Part shown: in pieces, positions 41,146 through 50,207 of the stretch | How the letters are laid out: each line of letters begins with the position of its first letter | Numbering within the stretch: position 1 is the stretch's first letter | NCBI GenBank assembly: GCA_040881985.1 | Contig: JBBECE010000037.1 | Coordinates: 1-64,000, forward strand | DNA: 64,000 nt | Source of the DNA: JBBECE01 sp040881985 | GTDB taxonomy: Bacteria > Pseudomonadota > Alphaproteobacteria > Rhizobiales > Devosiaceae | Direction: 5' to 3' | Notes under the pieces: model-generated | What the model was told of the DNA's origin: nothing | Seen by the model: the letters and a program-made list of their open reading frames with translations, nothing else | Databases searched by the model: none | Translations under genes and position numbers: made by a program

Positions 41146-42482
41146 CGGACGAGGTTGCCGGCGACGTTGAGCTGCGGATAGCGGCCGGCGTTGGCCACGA
41201 GATCAGGCTCGGCGATCTCCGACCATTCCATGCCGGCGATCGCCGCGAGCCGCGCGCCCGACACCAGATTGCCGGTAATACTCGCCGCCCCCGCTCCTTC
41301 GGCGACGCTCACCCCGATGCCGATCATTGTCTCGCGCACCACATTCGCCGAGACCGAAACGTCCCTCAGATATGGCCCCCAGCCGGCGCCGATCCCGATG
41401 CCGGGAACGCTGTCGACGAGATTGCCGGATATCGCCGCGTCGGCCTCGGCGAAAATGCCGAACGGCACGGTGTCGGGATTGGTCGCACTCAAGCGCGTGA
41501 CGTTGCGGACGATATTTCCCGAGCAGGTGGCAAGATGTCCGCCGGCGTCGAAGTTGGTCATCGAAATGCCGCCCGCCGCGACGTCGACGATGTTGTCGGC
41601 GATCACCGAGCCCGAAAACCCGAACTCGGAAAAAATCGCGACCTCGGAAATCGACCGGCAGACATTGCCGCGAATCTGGCTGTCGTCGGCGCCGTTGACC
41701 CTGACCGCCGAGAAGGCGCAGTCGGAAATCTGGTTGTCGGCGACGATCACCCCGCCGGCGCGGAAGACGTTGACGCCGTTGCCGTTCTGGCCGTTGCCGC
41801 CGGCAAGGCTGGCGATCCTGGCAATCCGGTTGCCGGTGACGATCGTGCCGTCGGGACCGGCTGCCGAGCCCCAGACCAGCACCCCTGCGTTGGCGCAGTC
41901 GGCAATACTATTGCCTTCGATCAGCAGCCCCTTTGCGTCGAGCGAAAAAAGTCCCGCATCGGCGTGGCGGAAGGCACAGCCGCGGACGGTGCCGAAAGAA
42001 TTCTCCAAATGCAGAGCGTGACCCCGGCAGTTTTCGAGCGTCAGCGCCTCGAGCGCCAACTCGCCGCAATTGGCGAGCGCCAGGAGGCCGGTGTCGTTGC
42101 CGTTCGGGCCAAGCCCGCCGCCATCGAGGGTAAAGCCTTCGAGGGTGAGTGCGGCAAGCCCGCTGCCGGTGAGCGCCGGCGCGTCGCCAATGGCGAGAAG
42201 CCGCGTCGCGCCCGGCACCCCGCCAATCATCGAAGCCGAGGCGAGACGCAAGGCGCCGATTCGGTAGGTGCCACCCGGCAGAAACAGCCCGCGCCCCTCG
42301 GCGGCGGCCGTGTCGATCGCCGCCTGAATCGCTGCGCTCTGATCCTCGCTCGAGGCCGGATCGATACCGAGATCGGTTGCGAGCAGCGCCCCGCCCATCC
42401 CGGCCGCCTGCGCGCGCACGGCGAACGGGGCAAGCGCGGCAGCGCCGATTCCGGTGATCACCAAGCGGCGGCTGAGCTGCAT
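41142..42482 (-). CDS. TIGR03808 family Tat-exported beta-helix protein
   Basis: 446 residues. Twin-arginine signal peptide (LSRRLVITGIGAAALAPFAV, cleavage near AQA), then a right-handed parallel beta-helix with repeated N-x-I/V-x-D/N rungs such as GLLIEGNSIADC, VIVADNQISDC, SVIADNIVDVA and AAISGNLVDSV. It matches TIGR03808, a Tat-translocated repetitive family of Hyphomicrobiales with unknown function. The fold resembles pectate-lyase-like or polysaccharide-modifying proteins. Confidence 0.9.
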   Translation of the reverse strand: MQLSRRLVITGIGAAALAPFAVRAQAAGMGGALLATDLGIDPASSEDQSAAIQAAIDTAAAEGRGLFLPGGTYRIGALRLASASMIGGVPGATRLLAIGDAPALTGSGLAALTLEGFTLDGGGLGPNGNDTGLLALANCGELALEALTLENCRGHALHLENSFGTVRGCAFRHADAGLFSLDAKGLLIEGNSIADCANAGVLVWGSAAGPDGTIVTGNRIARIASLAGGNGQNGNGVNVFRAGGVIVADNQISDCAFSAVRVNGADDSQIRGNVCRSISEVAIFSEFGFSGSVIADNIVDVAAGGISMTNFDAGGHLATCSGNIVRNVTRLSATNPDTVPFGIFAEADAAISGNLVDSVPGIGIGAGWGPYLRDVSVSANVVRETMIGIGVSVAEGAGAASITGNLVSGARLAAIAGMEWSEIAEPDLVANAGRYPQLNVAGNLVR

Positions 42483-42574
42483 GAATGGCTCCGATTCTGA
42501 GGCCCATTATGCCAGCGCCGGGGTCCCTTCCGCGAGCGAGGAGCTGCGGAATCGCCGGGCGCGGTTAATGGCAC

Positions 42575-42901
42575 TCATTTCTTCCTAAGACGCACCGCTG
42601 TGCCCGACACGGTGACCATCAGCATCGCCCCGCCGCTGCCGATCGTCTCGTAGTCGAGCGCGGCCCCGATCACCGCGTCGGCGCCCAACACGCGCGCTCG
42701 GTCGGTCATCTCCTCGACCGCCGAGCTGCGGGCGGTCTCGAGCACTTCTTCATAGGCCGCCGACCGGCCGCCGACAAAGTCGGTCACCGTCCCCATGATG
42801 TCGCGCAGGAAATTGGCGCCGAGCACCGACTCGCCGGTGACCAGGCCGAGATATTCGGTGATCTCGAAACCCTCGAGATTGCCAGTCGTTGTCGTCAGCA
42901 T
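42575..42901 (-). CDS. YbjQ/UPF0145 family protein
   Basis: 108 residues. Conserved pattern EITEYLGLVTGESVLGANFLRDI, DFVGGRSAAYEEVLETARSSAVEEM and GADAVIGAALDYETIG. Annotated in databases as a putative heavy-metal-binding domain, though its role is not established. ATG 42901 with AGGAGA 9 bases upstream. Confidence 0.92.
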   Translation of the reverse strand: MLTTTTGNLEGFEITEYLGLVTGESVLGANFLRDIMGTVTDFVGGRSAAYEEVLETARSSAVEEMTDRARVLGADAVIGAALDYETIGSGGAMLMVTVSGTAVRLRKK

Positions 42902-43028
42902 ATTGGGGTGTCTCCTGCGCGTTCCGCCTAGATAGGAAGCCATTTGCCGGCATCCAAGCCGGTTGGCTGACTTGTTGCCATCGGAGCGGGCTGGCATAAC
43001 TCGCTGTTCAACACGCGGAAGCCCCTTG

Positions 43029-43115
43029 ATGCTAGTCGACGACGCGATCTATCTCGGTGCCGGCGCGCAGGAAATAGCCGGGCTCGCCGCCAGGGTAGTT
43101 TTGCGCCCACAATGA
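43029..43115 (+). CDS. Possible 28-codon leader ORF
   Basis: An ATG with GGAAG 8 bases upstream opens a 28-codon frame (MLVDDAIYLGAGAQEIAGLA, then ARVVLRPQ). Its TGA overlaps the ATG of the next gene, which itself lacks a visible ribosome-binding site. This suggests translational coupling. It could equally be a chance frame in GC-rich DNA. Confidence 0.35.
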   Translation: MLVDDAIYLGAGAQEIAGLAARVVLRPQ

Positions 43116-43681
43116 ACCGCAGGAAAACAATCACCCTCGCCTGCCTCGCGCCCGAAGGCCGCGCCGGCAAGAATGCCGAGGTCGATTTCGCCCACGCCAA
43201 CGGCCGCTACCTTGCCGAGCGCGGCGCCTCGCTCCTCGGCGATGGGACGCTGGGCGAGGTCGCCGAGGCCTTTGCGACCGGCGCTTATCACGGCGGCGGC
43301 AGCTTTCGCGTCGCCGTGGCCTACGGCAACCCGGCCCCCAAATACCCGGCCCCTGTCGAACTGATCGCGCTGCACGAGGGGCAGAGCCCCGCCGCCTGGA
43401 TCGGTCCCGAGGCCGACGTCATCTGGGCCTTGCCGCCGCGCGTCGCCGATCTCGATCGTTATTTCGAGACCTGGCACGGGGCCGAGGGCAAGCCGGTTGT
43501 CTGCGTCGCTCCGGGCGAGGAATTCCGTCTGCTCAGGGGCATCATCGACGAAGTGGTGAGGGCCCGCCGGGAAGCGGCCGTACAGCGGCTGATCTTTGCG
43601 TCGTCCCCCGAAGAAGGCTGGGAACTTCTCGACGACCTGATCCGAAATCCGATGGACCGGGGCCCTAAGGCCTCGGCGTGA
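43112..43681 (+). CDS. Hypothetical protein, LOG/SLOG-like Rossmann pattern
   Basis: 189 residues, not firmly recognised. The order of elements resembles LOG-type nucleotide-binding proteins: strand TITLACLAP, helix FAHANGRYLAERGASLLGDG, helix GEVAEAFATGAYHGGG, strand FRVAVAYG, then VIWALPPRVADLDRYFETW and a helical end. However, the PGGxGTxxE motif of LOG cytokinin-activating enzymes is not seen. The 3' end overlaps the convergent receiver gene by 17 bases. Confidence 0.5.
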   Translation: MNRRKTITLACLAPEGRAGKNAEVDFAHANGRYLAERGASLLGDGTLGEVAEAFATGAYHGGGSFRVAVAYGNPAPKYPAPVELIALHEGQSPAAWIGPEADVIWALPPRVADLDRYFETWHGAEGKPVVCVAPGEEFRLLRGIIDEVVRARREAAVQRLIFASSPEEGWELLDDLIRNPMDRGPKASA

Positions 43682-44219
43682 CTGGCGGCCGGGGAGTTCG
43701 CCGGCTGAGCAAATCGACGATTTCGGCGGAAGGACGCACGCCTTCGGTCGGCGCGGACGCTACCCTCGGCCGCGGCCTCAGCACGGCGACAAAGCCCGAA
43801 GGCTCGGCGGCGGGCGCGAGCTTGATGCCGAGCCGCGCCAGTACCCGTTCCTTGATATGGGTGGGCGACATCGGCTTGATGACGACTTCGTCGATGCCCG
43901 CTTCGGCAACCACCGATTGCACGGCGCGGTCGATATGGCGGGTCAGCGCAATGACCCTGACCTGCCGGGCCTGGCTGGGCGTTCCCCGGCGCAAGTCTCG
44001 CACCAGCGCGGTCAGCGAGACGCCGGGCAGGGTGAAATCGCATACCAGCGCGTCGATCGGCGCGATCCGGGCATAGGCGAGAAGCGCCCCGGCGGTGCCG
44101 AACTGGCGGACCCGCAAATCCGGGCATTCACGCAACAGCATCGTCAGGATCGACGACAGCGCGGCGTTCGCCGTCAAAACTGCTGCGACTTTCGGAGCCC
44201 CCACCCGGCTTCCCCCCAT
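43665..44219 (-). CDS. Receiver-domain (response-regulator-like) protein
   Basis: 184 residues from ATG 44219. A GTG at 44204 is a realistic alternative, because GGGGGGAAG stands just before it while the ATG has no site. The receiver domain has the phospho-acceptor Asp in ALVCDFTLPG, Thr in VIALTRH and Lys in VVIKPMSP. The acidic pair normally near the N-terminus is replaced (VAAVLTANAAL), so phosphorylation chemistry may be impaired. After the domain there is only a Pro/Arg-rich tail and no output domain. A TTAA-N7-TTAA box lies directly upstream. Confidence 0.75.
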   Translation of the reverse strand: MGGSRVGAPKVAAVLTANAALSSILTMLLRECPDLRVRQFGTAGALLAYARIAPIDALVCDFTLPGVSLTALVRDLRRGTPSQARQVRVIALTRHIDRAVQSVVAEAGIDEVVIKPMSPTHIKERVLARLGIKLAPAAEPSGFVAVLRPRPRVASAPTEGVRPSAEIVDLLSRRTPRPPVTPRP

Positions 44220-44222
44220 TGG

Positions 44223-44237
44223 TTAACCAAAAGTTAA
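44223..44237 (-). promoter_or_regulatory. CtrA-type box TTAA-N7-TTAA
   Basis: TTAA (44223-44226), seven bases, TTAA (44234-44237): a perfect match to the full CtrA recognition site. It stands 3 bases before ATG 44219 (18 before GTG 44204) of the receiver-domain gene. Confidence 0.5.
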
Positions 44238-44290
44238 CACGGAGGAAGCGCCGCGTCCAAACATGCTCGCAAGAGGCCCGGAATCCAAGA

Positions 44291-44316
44291 GCCCCGCTCG
44301 CTGTCGCCGGCGGGGC
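44291..44316 (-). terminator. Possible terminator of sodB
   Basis: GCCCCGC (44291-44297) pairs with GCGGGGC (44310-44316) around a 12-base loop, 24 bases after the sodB stop. On the minus strand it is followed by only two or three T, so it is weak. Confidence 0.35.
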
Positions 44317-44339
44317 ACGAAATCGGTGGATTGGCGGGA

Positions 44340-44936
44340 TTACTTCGCGGCGCCAAAAAGCTCGGCGACGTAGTCCCAATTGACCAGCTTGTCGAAGAAG
44401 GCCTCGAGATACTTCGGCCGGGCGTTGCGGTAGTCGATGTAATAGGAATGTTCCCACACATCGACGCCGAGCAGCGGGGTCGCGCCGTGGACGAGCGGGT
44501 TCTCGCCGTTCGGCGTCTTCATCACCGTGAGCTTGCCATCCTTGAGCGCGAGCCAGGCCCAGCCCGAGCCGAACTGGGTCGTCCCGGCGTTGATGAAATC
44601 GGCGCGGAATTTCTCGAGCCCGCCGAGGTCGGCGTCGATCTTCTTGGCGAGCCCGCCGGGGATCGCCCCGCCACCCTTCGGCTTCATCCATTTCCAGAAG
44701 TGAATGTGGTTGTAGTGCTGGCCGGCATTGTTGAAGAGGCCGGCATTCTTACCGAAGCTCTTGCGCACCACGTCTTCCAACGTCGCTCCCTCGAGCCCCG
44801 AGCCTTCAAGCAGCTTGTTGCCGTTGGTGACATAGGCCTGGTGGTGCTTGCCGTGGTGGTACTCAAGCGTCTCGGCGCTCATCACCGGCGCGAGCGCGTC
44901 CTTGGGGTAGGGCAGATCGGGGAGTTCGAATGCCAT
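44340..44936 (-). CDS. sodB: Superoxide dismutase [Fe/Mn]
   Basis: 198 residues. Converts superoxide to peroxide and oxygen. Metal ligands: His in LEYHHGKHHQAYV, His in NNAGQHYNHIHFW, and Asp and His in GVDVWEHSYYIDYRN. The Gln in GTTQFGSGWAWL region and the GGLAKKI segment favour the iron-type lineage of alphaproteobacteria, though metal choice is uncertain. AGGAGG precedes the ATG. No signal peptide. Confidence 0.95.
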   Translation of the reverse strand: MAFELPDLPYPKDALAPVMSAETLEYHHGKHHQAYVTNGNKLLEGSGLEGATLEDVVRKSFGKNAGLFNNAGQHYNHIHFWKWMKPKGGGAIPGGLAKKIDADLGGLEKFRADFINAGTTQFGSGWAWLALKDGKLTVMKTPNGENPLVHGATPLLGVDVWEHSYYIDYRNARPKYLEAFFDKLVNWDYVAELFGAAK

Positions 44937-45035
44937 GCTGGCCTCCTGTCGTCTCGATTATTCTTGAGCGGACTTGCCGCCGCTGGCCTTGGCGCGGTTA
45001 TAGGCCGTTGGCCGACCGGCAACAATGGCGCTGCC

Positions 45036-47168
45036 CTATTTGGGCGTGCCGGTCACGGTCGCCGCGAACGCATAGGCGATGGCGACTTCCTTGATCCGGT
45101 CGAACCGGCCCGAAGCGCCGGCGTGTCCGGTCCCCATATTGGTCTTGAGATAGATCGGGATGTCGCCGGACTTGCTGGCCCGCAGTTTCGCGACCCACTT
45201 CGCCGGCTCCCAATAGGTCACTCGCGGATCGGTCAGCCCGGCCATGACCAGGATCGGCGGATAGGCTTTGGCTTCGACGTTGTCGTAAGGGGAGTAGGCG
45301 GCAATGGCGCGATAGTCCGCTTCAGACTTGATCGGATTGCCCCATTCGGGCCATTCCGGCGGGGTGAGCGGCAAAGTGTCGTCGAGCATGGTGTTGAGTA
45401 CATCGACGAAGGGCACATGCGCGACCACCCCGGCGAAGAGGTCGGGGCGCATGTTGATGATCGCGCCCATCAATAGCCCGCCAGCCGAGCCGCCCTCGGC
45501 GACGATCCGGCCCCTCGAGGTCAGTCCCGCCTCGATCAGCATCTCAGCGGCGGCGATGAAGTCCTTGAACGTATTGGCCTTGTGCTCGCGCCGGCCGAGC
45601 CGGTACCAGCGATAGCCCTTGTCCTTGCCGCCGCGCACATGGGCGACGGCATAGACGAAGCCGCGGTCGACCAGCGACAGGTGCGCCGCCGAAAAGCCCG
45701 ACGGGGTTGAAAGTCCGTAGGCTCCGTAGCCGTAAAGCAGGCAGGGCGATTGGGGACCGGGCGGGGTGTCGGCGCGATGCAGAATCGTCACCGGAACCTG
45801 CTCGCCGTCGGGAGCCGTGGCGAAGAGGCGTCTGGTGGCATAATCGTCCGGATTGTGCCCCGACGGGATTTCCTGCTGCTTGCGGAGCACTCGCGTGCCG
45901 GTCGTCACATTATAGTCGTAGATACGGGTGGGGGTAGTCGGGGAGGAATAGGTGAAGCGGATCGTTTCGGTGTCGAACTCATAGCCCGCACCGGTTCCGA
46001 GCGCGTAAGCCTCCTCGTCGAAGGCGAGCGTCCGCTCCTCGCCGCTCCGGAGATCGCGCACCGCGATTCGCGGCAGTCCCTCCGACCGCTCCAGCCGGAT
46101 GAGATGGTTGGCGATCGCGAAGCTCGAGAGAATGAGCACGCCTTCGCGGTGGACGATGAGATCGGTCCAGCCTTCCTCGCCGGGTGAGACGGCGGGAGCG
46201 GTGACTATCTTGAAGTCCTCCGCTCCGCCATCGTTGGTGCGGATGAACAGCGCGCCACCCCGCTCGTCCAGGTGATATTCGCGTCCCGTCTTGCGTGGCG
46301 CCACGAGGCGCGGCGGCGAGTCGGGAAAGTCCGCGTCAATCAGCCAGGCTTCGCTGGTCTGATGGTCGTGAATGTCGATGACGAGAAACTTCCGCGACAG
46401 CAACTTGTCGACGCCGACGAAGAAGCCGGGATCGGTTTCCTCGTAGACGGTGCGGTCTTGCCCGGTCGGCGCGCCAAGCTGGTGCACGCACACCTTGTAC
46501 GGACGGTGGTTGTCATCGAGCACCGTGTAGAAGAACGACGTGTCGTCGTTCGCCCAAACACCCGCCCCGGCTGCATTCTCGATCAGGTCCGGCAGGTCCC
46601 GACCGGTGTCGAGATCGCGAAAGCGGATGGTGAAATGCTCCGACCCGTTTCGGTCGGCAGCCCAGGCGAGACAACGGTGCGAAGGCCCGTGCGCCGCTCC
46701 GCCAAAACCGAAATACGCGTCTGCCGCCTCGGCATTGCAATCGAGCAGTACGGTCTCGTCGCCGCCGCCGCGCCGGGTCCTGACCAGCACCGGATATTGT
46801 TTGCCCGTCTCCATCCGCGAATTGTAGGCAAACGGCCCATCGGGGCTCGGCACGCCGGTGTCGTCTTCCTTGAGCCGGCCGCGGATCTCCTTGTAAATCG
46901 CCTCCTGCAGCGCCTTGGTCGGCGTGTTGAACGCAGCCTCGAAATAGTCGTTCTCAGCCTCGAGATAGGCGCGGATGTCGGGGGCGAGCGTCGTCGGTTC
47001 GCGCATCACCTGCTGCCAGTTTTCGGCCCGGAGCCAATGGTAGGGGTCCTCACGGGTGACCCCATGCCGCTCGCTGCGATAGGGCTTCGCCGCGGCGATC
47101 GGCGGGACCGGGCGGCTGAGCTTCGGTCCGGGGCTATGGGGGGCGAAGCGCCTAGGCTTTTGGTTCAA
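45036..47168 (-). CDS. ptrB: Oligopeptidase B (S9A prolyl oligopeptidase family)
   Basis: 710 residues. N-terminal seven-bladed propeller (about 80-420) and C-terminal alpha/beta hydrolase. Catalytic Ser in EGGSAGGLLMGAIIN, Asp in AGLTDPRVTYWEP and His in MGTGHAGASGRFD. It cleaves short peptides after basic residues in the cytoplasm. A TTG at 47168 is the only plausible start; it lies inside the end of msrB (17-base overlap), so the two are coupled. Confidence 0.93.
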   Translation of the reverse strand: MNQKPRRFAPHSPGPKLSRPVPPIAAAKPYRSERHGVTREDPYHWLRAENWQQVMREPTTLAPDIRAYLEAENDYFEAAFNTPTKALQEAIYKEIRGRLKEDDTGVPSPDGPFAYNSRMETGKQYPVLVRTRRGGGDETVLLDCNAEAADAYFGFGGAAHGPSHRCLAWAADRNGSEHFTIRFRDLDTGRDLPDLIENAAGAGVWANDDTSFFYTVLDDNHRPYKVCVHQLGAPTGQDRTVYEETDPGFFVGVDKLLSRKFLVIDIHDHQTSEAWLIDADFPDSPPRLVAPRKTGREYHLDERGGALFIRTNDGGAEDFKIVTAPAVSPGEEGWTDLIVHREGVLILSSFAIANHLIRLERSEGLPRIAVRDLRSGEERTLAFDEEAYALGTGAGYEFDTETIRFTYSSPTTPTRIYDYNVTTGTRVLRKQQEIPSGHNPDDYATRRLFATAPDGEQVPVTILHRADTPPGPQSPCLLYGYGAYGLSTPSGFSAAHLSLVDRGFVYAVAHVRGGKDKGYRWYRLGRREHKANTFKDFIAAAEMLIEAGLTSRGRIVAEGGSAGGLLMGAIINMRPDLFAGVVAHVPFVDVLNTMLDDTLPLTPPEWPEWGNPIKSEADYRAIAAYSPYDNVEAKAYPPILVMAGLTDPRVTYWEPAKWVAKLRASKSGDIPIYLKTNMGTGHAGASGRFDRIKEVAIAYAFAATVTGTPK

Positions 47169-47556
47169 AGTCGAGCGCCGTGCCGTTCATGCAATAGCGT
47201 TGCCCGGTTGGGTTCGGTCCGTCGGGAAAAACGTGACCGAGGTGGCCGCCGCAGGTCGCGCACCTGATCTCGATCCGGCGCATGAACATTGAGCCGTCCT
47301 CGTGCTCGATGACCGCGTCGGCCGAAATCGGCCGGAAAAAGCTCGGCCAGCCGCTGCCGGAATCATATTTGGAGTCGCTCGAGAACAGCGGCGTCCCGCA
47401 GGCCATGCAAGCATAGACGCCATCGCGCTTTTCGGTGTTGAGCGGATTGGAGAAGGCCCGCTCCGTGCCGTGCTCGCGCAGCACGCGGAACTGGTCCGGG
47501 GTCAGCTTCGCCCGCCATTCGTCTTCGGATTTGTCGACTTTCGGATGACTGGTCAT
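47152..47556 (-). CDS. msrB: Peptide-methionine (R)-S-oxide reductase
   Basis: 134 residues. Repairs R-methionine sulfoxide. Zinc cysteines in ACMACGTPLF and RCATCGGHLGHVF, and the catalytic Cys in GQRYCMNGTALDF. ATG 47556 begins MTSHPKVDKSEDEWRAKL with GAGGGC upstream. The upstream frame extension is not supported. Operon with ptrB. Confidence 0.95.
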   Translation of the reverse strand: MTSHPKVDKSEDEWRAKLTPDQFRVLREHGTERAFSNPLNTEKRDGVYACMACGTPLFSSDSKYDSGSGWPSFFRPISADAVIEHEDGSMFMRRIEIRCATCGGHLGHVFPDGPNPTGQRYCMNGTALDFEPKA

Positions 47557-47783
47557 CGTGCCCTCGCAATTTTGCCGGAATGTAGGGTTGGAAAAGCGGC
47601 TTTGGAAGGGGAGTCTCAAGGCTCAACCAGTTGTGAACCTCAGTCCATGCCGGTGGTCGGTTGCCTTGTACCCCCTCCCAAACACGCTAAGTTGGACCCC
47701 GCCGATTCGCCACGCCACGCGGGGCTGGGAGCTCGCCGGGGCAGCGTCGATCCGCATGTCGAACCTGACGGGCAGGGGGTGAA

Positions 47784-50207
47784 TTGCAGTCGGTAACCGA
47801 TTTCAGCTTCCTGCTGGTCGCGCTTGCCCCGTTCTTCGCGGCGCCGCTCGCCCCGTGGATCACAAGATTCGCCGGCCACCATGCCGGCTGGGTGCTGGCG
47901 ATCGTGCCGGCTAGCATCTTCGTGACGCTCATCGGCTTCATCGAGCCGATTTCGCTGGGCGGGCGGGCGAGGATTGGGCTTCCCTGGATACCTGGAGACG
48001 CGCTGAACACCAACATCGAGTTCAGTTTCTACCTCGACGGGCTGAGTCTGGTCTTTGCGCTACTGATTTCCGGGATTGGAACTTTCATCATTGCCTATTC
48101 GGGAGGCTACCTGAAAGGTCACCCGCATCAGGGCCGCTTCTTCGCCTTCATGCTCGCGTTCATGGGCTCGATGATGGGGCTGGTGCTCGCCGATTCCATC
48201 GTCACGCTATTCGTCTTCTGGGAACTGACCTCAATCACCTCGTTCCTGCTGATCGGCTTCGACCACCATCGTCAGGCCGCCCGGCGCGGCGCCATCCAGG
48301 CGCTGATCATCACCGGCGGCGGCGGACTTGCGCTCCTCGCCGGGCTGGTCATTCTCGCTTTTGAAAACCAGACCTGGTCGGTCGCCGAAATGCTGACCCG
48401 CGCCGGCACGATGCAGGAGAGTCCCCATTATCTGGCGATGCTCTTGCTGGTGCTCGCCGGCGCCTTCACCAAATCGGCGCAGGTGCCATTCCATTTCTGG
48501 CTACCAAACGCCATGGAGGCGCCCACCCCGGTCTCGGCCTATCTGCATTCTGCGACCATGGTCAAAGCCGGCGTCTACTTGTTGCTGCGGATGAATCCGG
48601 TTCTCGGCGATACCGTCCAATGGCAGACCATCCTGCCGGCCTTTGGCGGGCTGACGCTGCTCACCGGGGCGATCCTGGCGCTCCGCCAGACCGACATGAA
48701 GCAAATGCTCGCCTACACGACGGTCGGGACGCTCGGCATGCTGGTGATGCTGATCGGGGTCGGCAGCGAAGCCGCGATCGCCGCCGCGATCCTGGTTCTC
48801 GTCGCCCATGCCTTCTACAAGGGCGCGCTGTTCCTGATCGCCGGCACAATCGACCGCGAGACGGGTACCTACGACATCACCCAGGTCTCGGGCCTTTTCG
48901 CCCGCATGCCCGTCTCGGGCATCGCCGCGATCCTCGCGGCGATTTCGATGGCCGGGATTCCGGTGTCGCTCGGTTATTTCGCCAAGGAAGAAGTCTATTC
49001 GCTTCTCGCCGATCCCGGCTGGCGGGAAGTGCCGGTCGTCATCGTCGCGCTCGTCGGCAATGCGCTGATGCTCGTGGTTGGGCTCGCGATCGCGATGAAG
49101 GTGTTTTTCGGCGCTCAAACCCAGACCCCGAAAGCGCCGCACGAGGGTCCGCTTTCGATGATCTCCGGTTCGCTGATCCTTGGCGTCGCAAGCTTTGGCG
49201 CCGGCTTTGTCATCCACGACTTCGGCAGGCTTTTCGTGGTGCCCTCGGTGACCGCCGTCCGCGACTTGCTCGCCGGCAATCACCTCGAGACCTGGCATTT
49301 CGCGCCGCTATTGCTGGCCCTGTCGGTCGTCACCTGGGCGCTCGGCGCCCTAGCCTTCTGGTTCCTCGATGACATCCGCACCCAGCTCCGGCGCCTTGCC
49401 GGGATCTGGAGCTGGGGCCCCGACCATGGCTTCGATCAAGCAATGTTTGGCCTCATCCGGTCGGCCGGCTGGATCACCCGGATGCTGCATCACGGCCGGC
49501 TCGAGATTTACTTCGTGCTGATCTTCGTTGCGCTCGCCCTGGTGACGCTCGGGCCGCTGCTGGCGCAGGGCCTGCCCCCGATGCCGGGAATTCCTTACCT
49601 GACTTTCTACGAGTGGGGAATCATGGTGATCGCCCTCATGGGGCTGTTCGCCGTGGTTGTGGGGCGCACCAGGCTCGTCGCCATCGTCTCCCTCGGCGTC
49701 CAGGGTTTCGCGGTCGCCGTCATCTTCATTCTGTTCGGCGCCCCCGACCTAGGCTTCACCCAGTTCATGGTCGAAACCCTCACCGTTGTCATTTTGACGC
49801 TGGTGATGACCCGGCTTCGACTTGAGCATCGCGATACGCGCATCTTTGAAGATGTCGTCCGGGACGGCGCGCTGGCGATCATTGCGGGCGCAGGGGTGAC
49901 CGTGCTGCTCTTCGCCGTTCTGAGGAACCCGCTCGATACGCGTCTCTCCGAGTTTTTCACCGAAACGAGCGTGGCGCTCGCCCACGGGCACAACATCGTC
50001 AACGTCATCCTTGTCGACTATCGCGCTCTGGACACCCTCGGCGAGATCACCGTGGTAATGACCGCCGGCATTGCGATTCTGGCGCTCATCCGTCTTCGCG
50101 CGGGGGGACAAAGAACCGGCGCCGGCCTGGCAAAACGCGCGCCGGCGCCGAAGAAGCGGGCAGGGCGCGCAATTCGAACCCCCGCGCCCGGGAGCGCCGG
50201 CGCATGA
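47784..50207 (+). CDS. mrpA: Na+/H+ antiporter subunit A (MrpA/MnhA)
   Basis: 807 residues, about 20 membrane helices. First subunit of the seven-protein Mrp cation/proton antiporter. The NuoL-like core includes VFWELTSITSFLLIGFDHH, the Lys/His helices (FTKSAQVPFHFWLPNAMEAPTPVSAYLHSATMVKAG) and YTTVGTLG. The C-terminal part holds the MbhD-like (FGAPDLGFTQFMVETLTVVIL) and MbhE-like (HNIVNVILVDYRALDTLGE) segments. TTG start after GGGGGTGAA. The C-terminus is an unusual Arg/Pro/Ala tail. Confidence 0.96.
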   Translation: MQSVTDFSFLLVALAPFFAAPLAPWITRFAGHHAGWVLAIVPASIFVTLIGFIEPISLGGRARIGLPWIPGDALNTNIEFSFYLDGLSLVFALLISGIGTFIIAYSGGYLKGHPHQGRFFAFMLAFMGSMMGLVLADSIVTLFVFWELTSITSFLLIGFDHHRQAARRGAIQALIITGGGGLALLAGLVILAFENQTWSVAEMLTRAGTMQESPHYLAMLLLVLAGAFTKSAQVPFHFWLPNAMEAPTPVSAYLHSATMVKAGVYLLLRMNPVLGDTVQWQTILPAFGGLTLLTGAILALRQTDMKQMLAYTTVGTLGMLVMLIGVGSEAAIAAAILVLVAHAFYKGALFLIAGTIDRETGTYDITQVSGLFARMPVSGIAAILAAISMAGIPVSLGYFAKEEVYSLLADPGWREVPVVIVALVGNALMLVVGLAIAMKVFFGAQTQTPKAPHEGPLSMISGSLILGVASFGAGFVIHDFGRLFVVPSVTAVRDLLAGNHLETWHFAPLLLALSVVTWALGALAFWFLDDIRTQLRRLAGIWSWGPDHGFDQAMFGLIRSAGWITRMLHHGRLEIYFVLIFVALALVTLGPLLAQGLPPMPGIPYLTFYEWGIMVIALMGLFAVVVGRTRLVAIVSLGVQGFAVAVIFILFGAPDLGFTQFMVETLTVVILTLVMTRLRLEHRDTRIFEDVVRDGALAIIAGAGVTVLLFAVLRNPLDTRLSEFFTETSVALAHGHNIVNVILVDYRALDTLGEITVVMTAGIAILALIRLRAGGQRTGAGLAKRAPAPKKRAGRAIRTPAPGSAGA

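Noticed and set aside
47557..47783. Possible structured RNA or riboswitch upstream of the Mrp operon
   Set aside because: The 227-base gap is G-rich and could fold, but I see no match to a known riboswitch core and no convincing long stem, so nothing is claimed.
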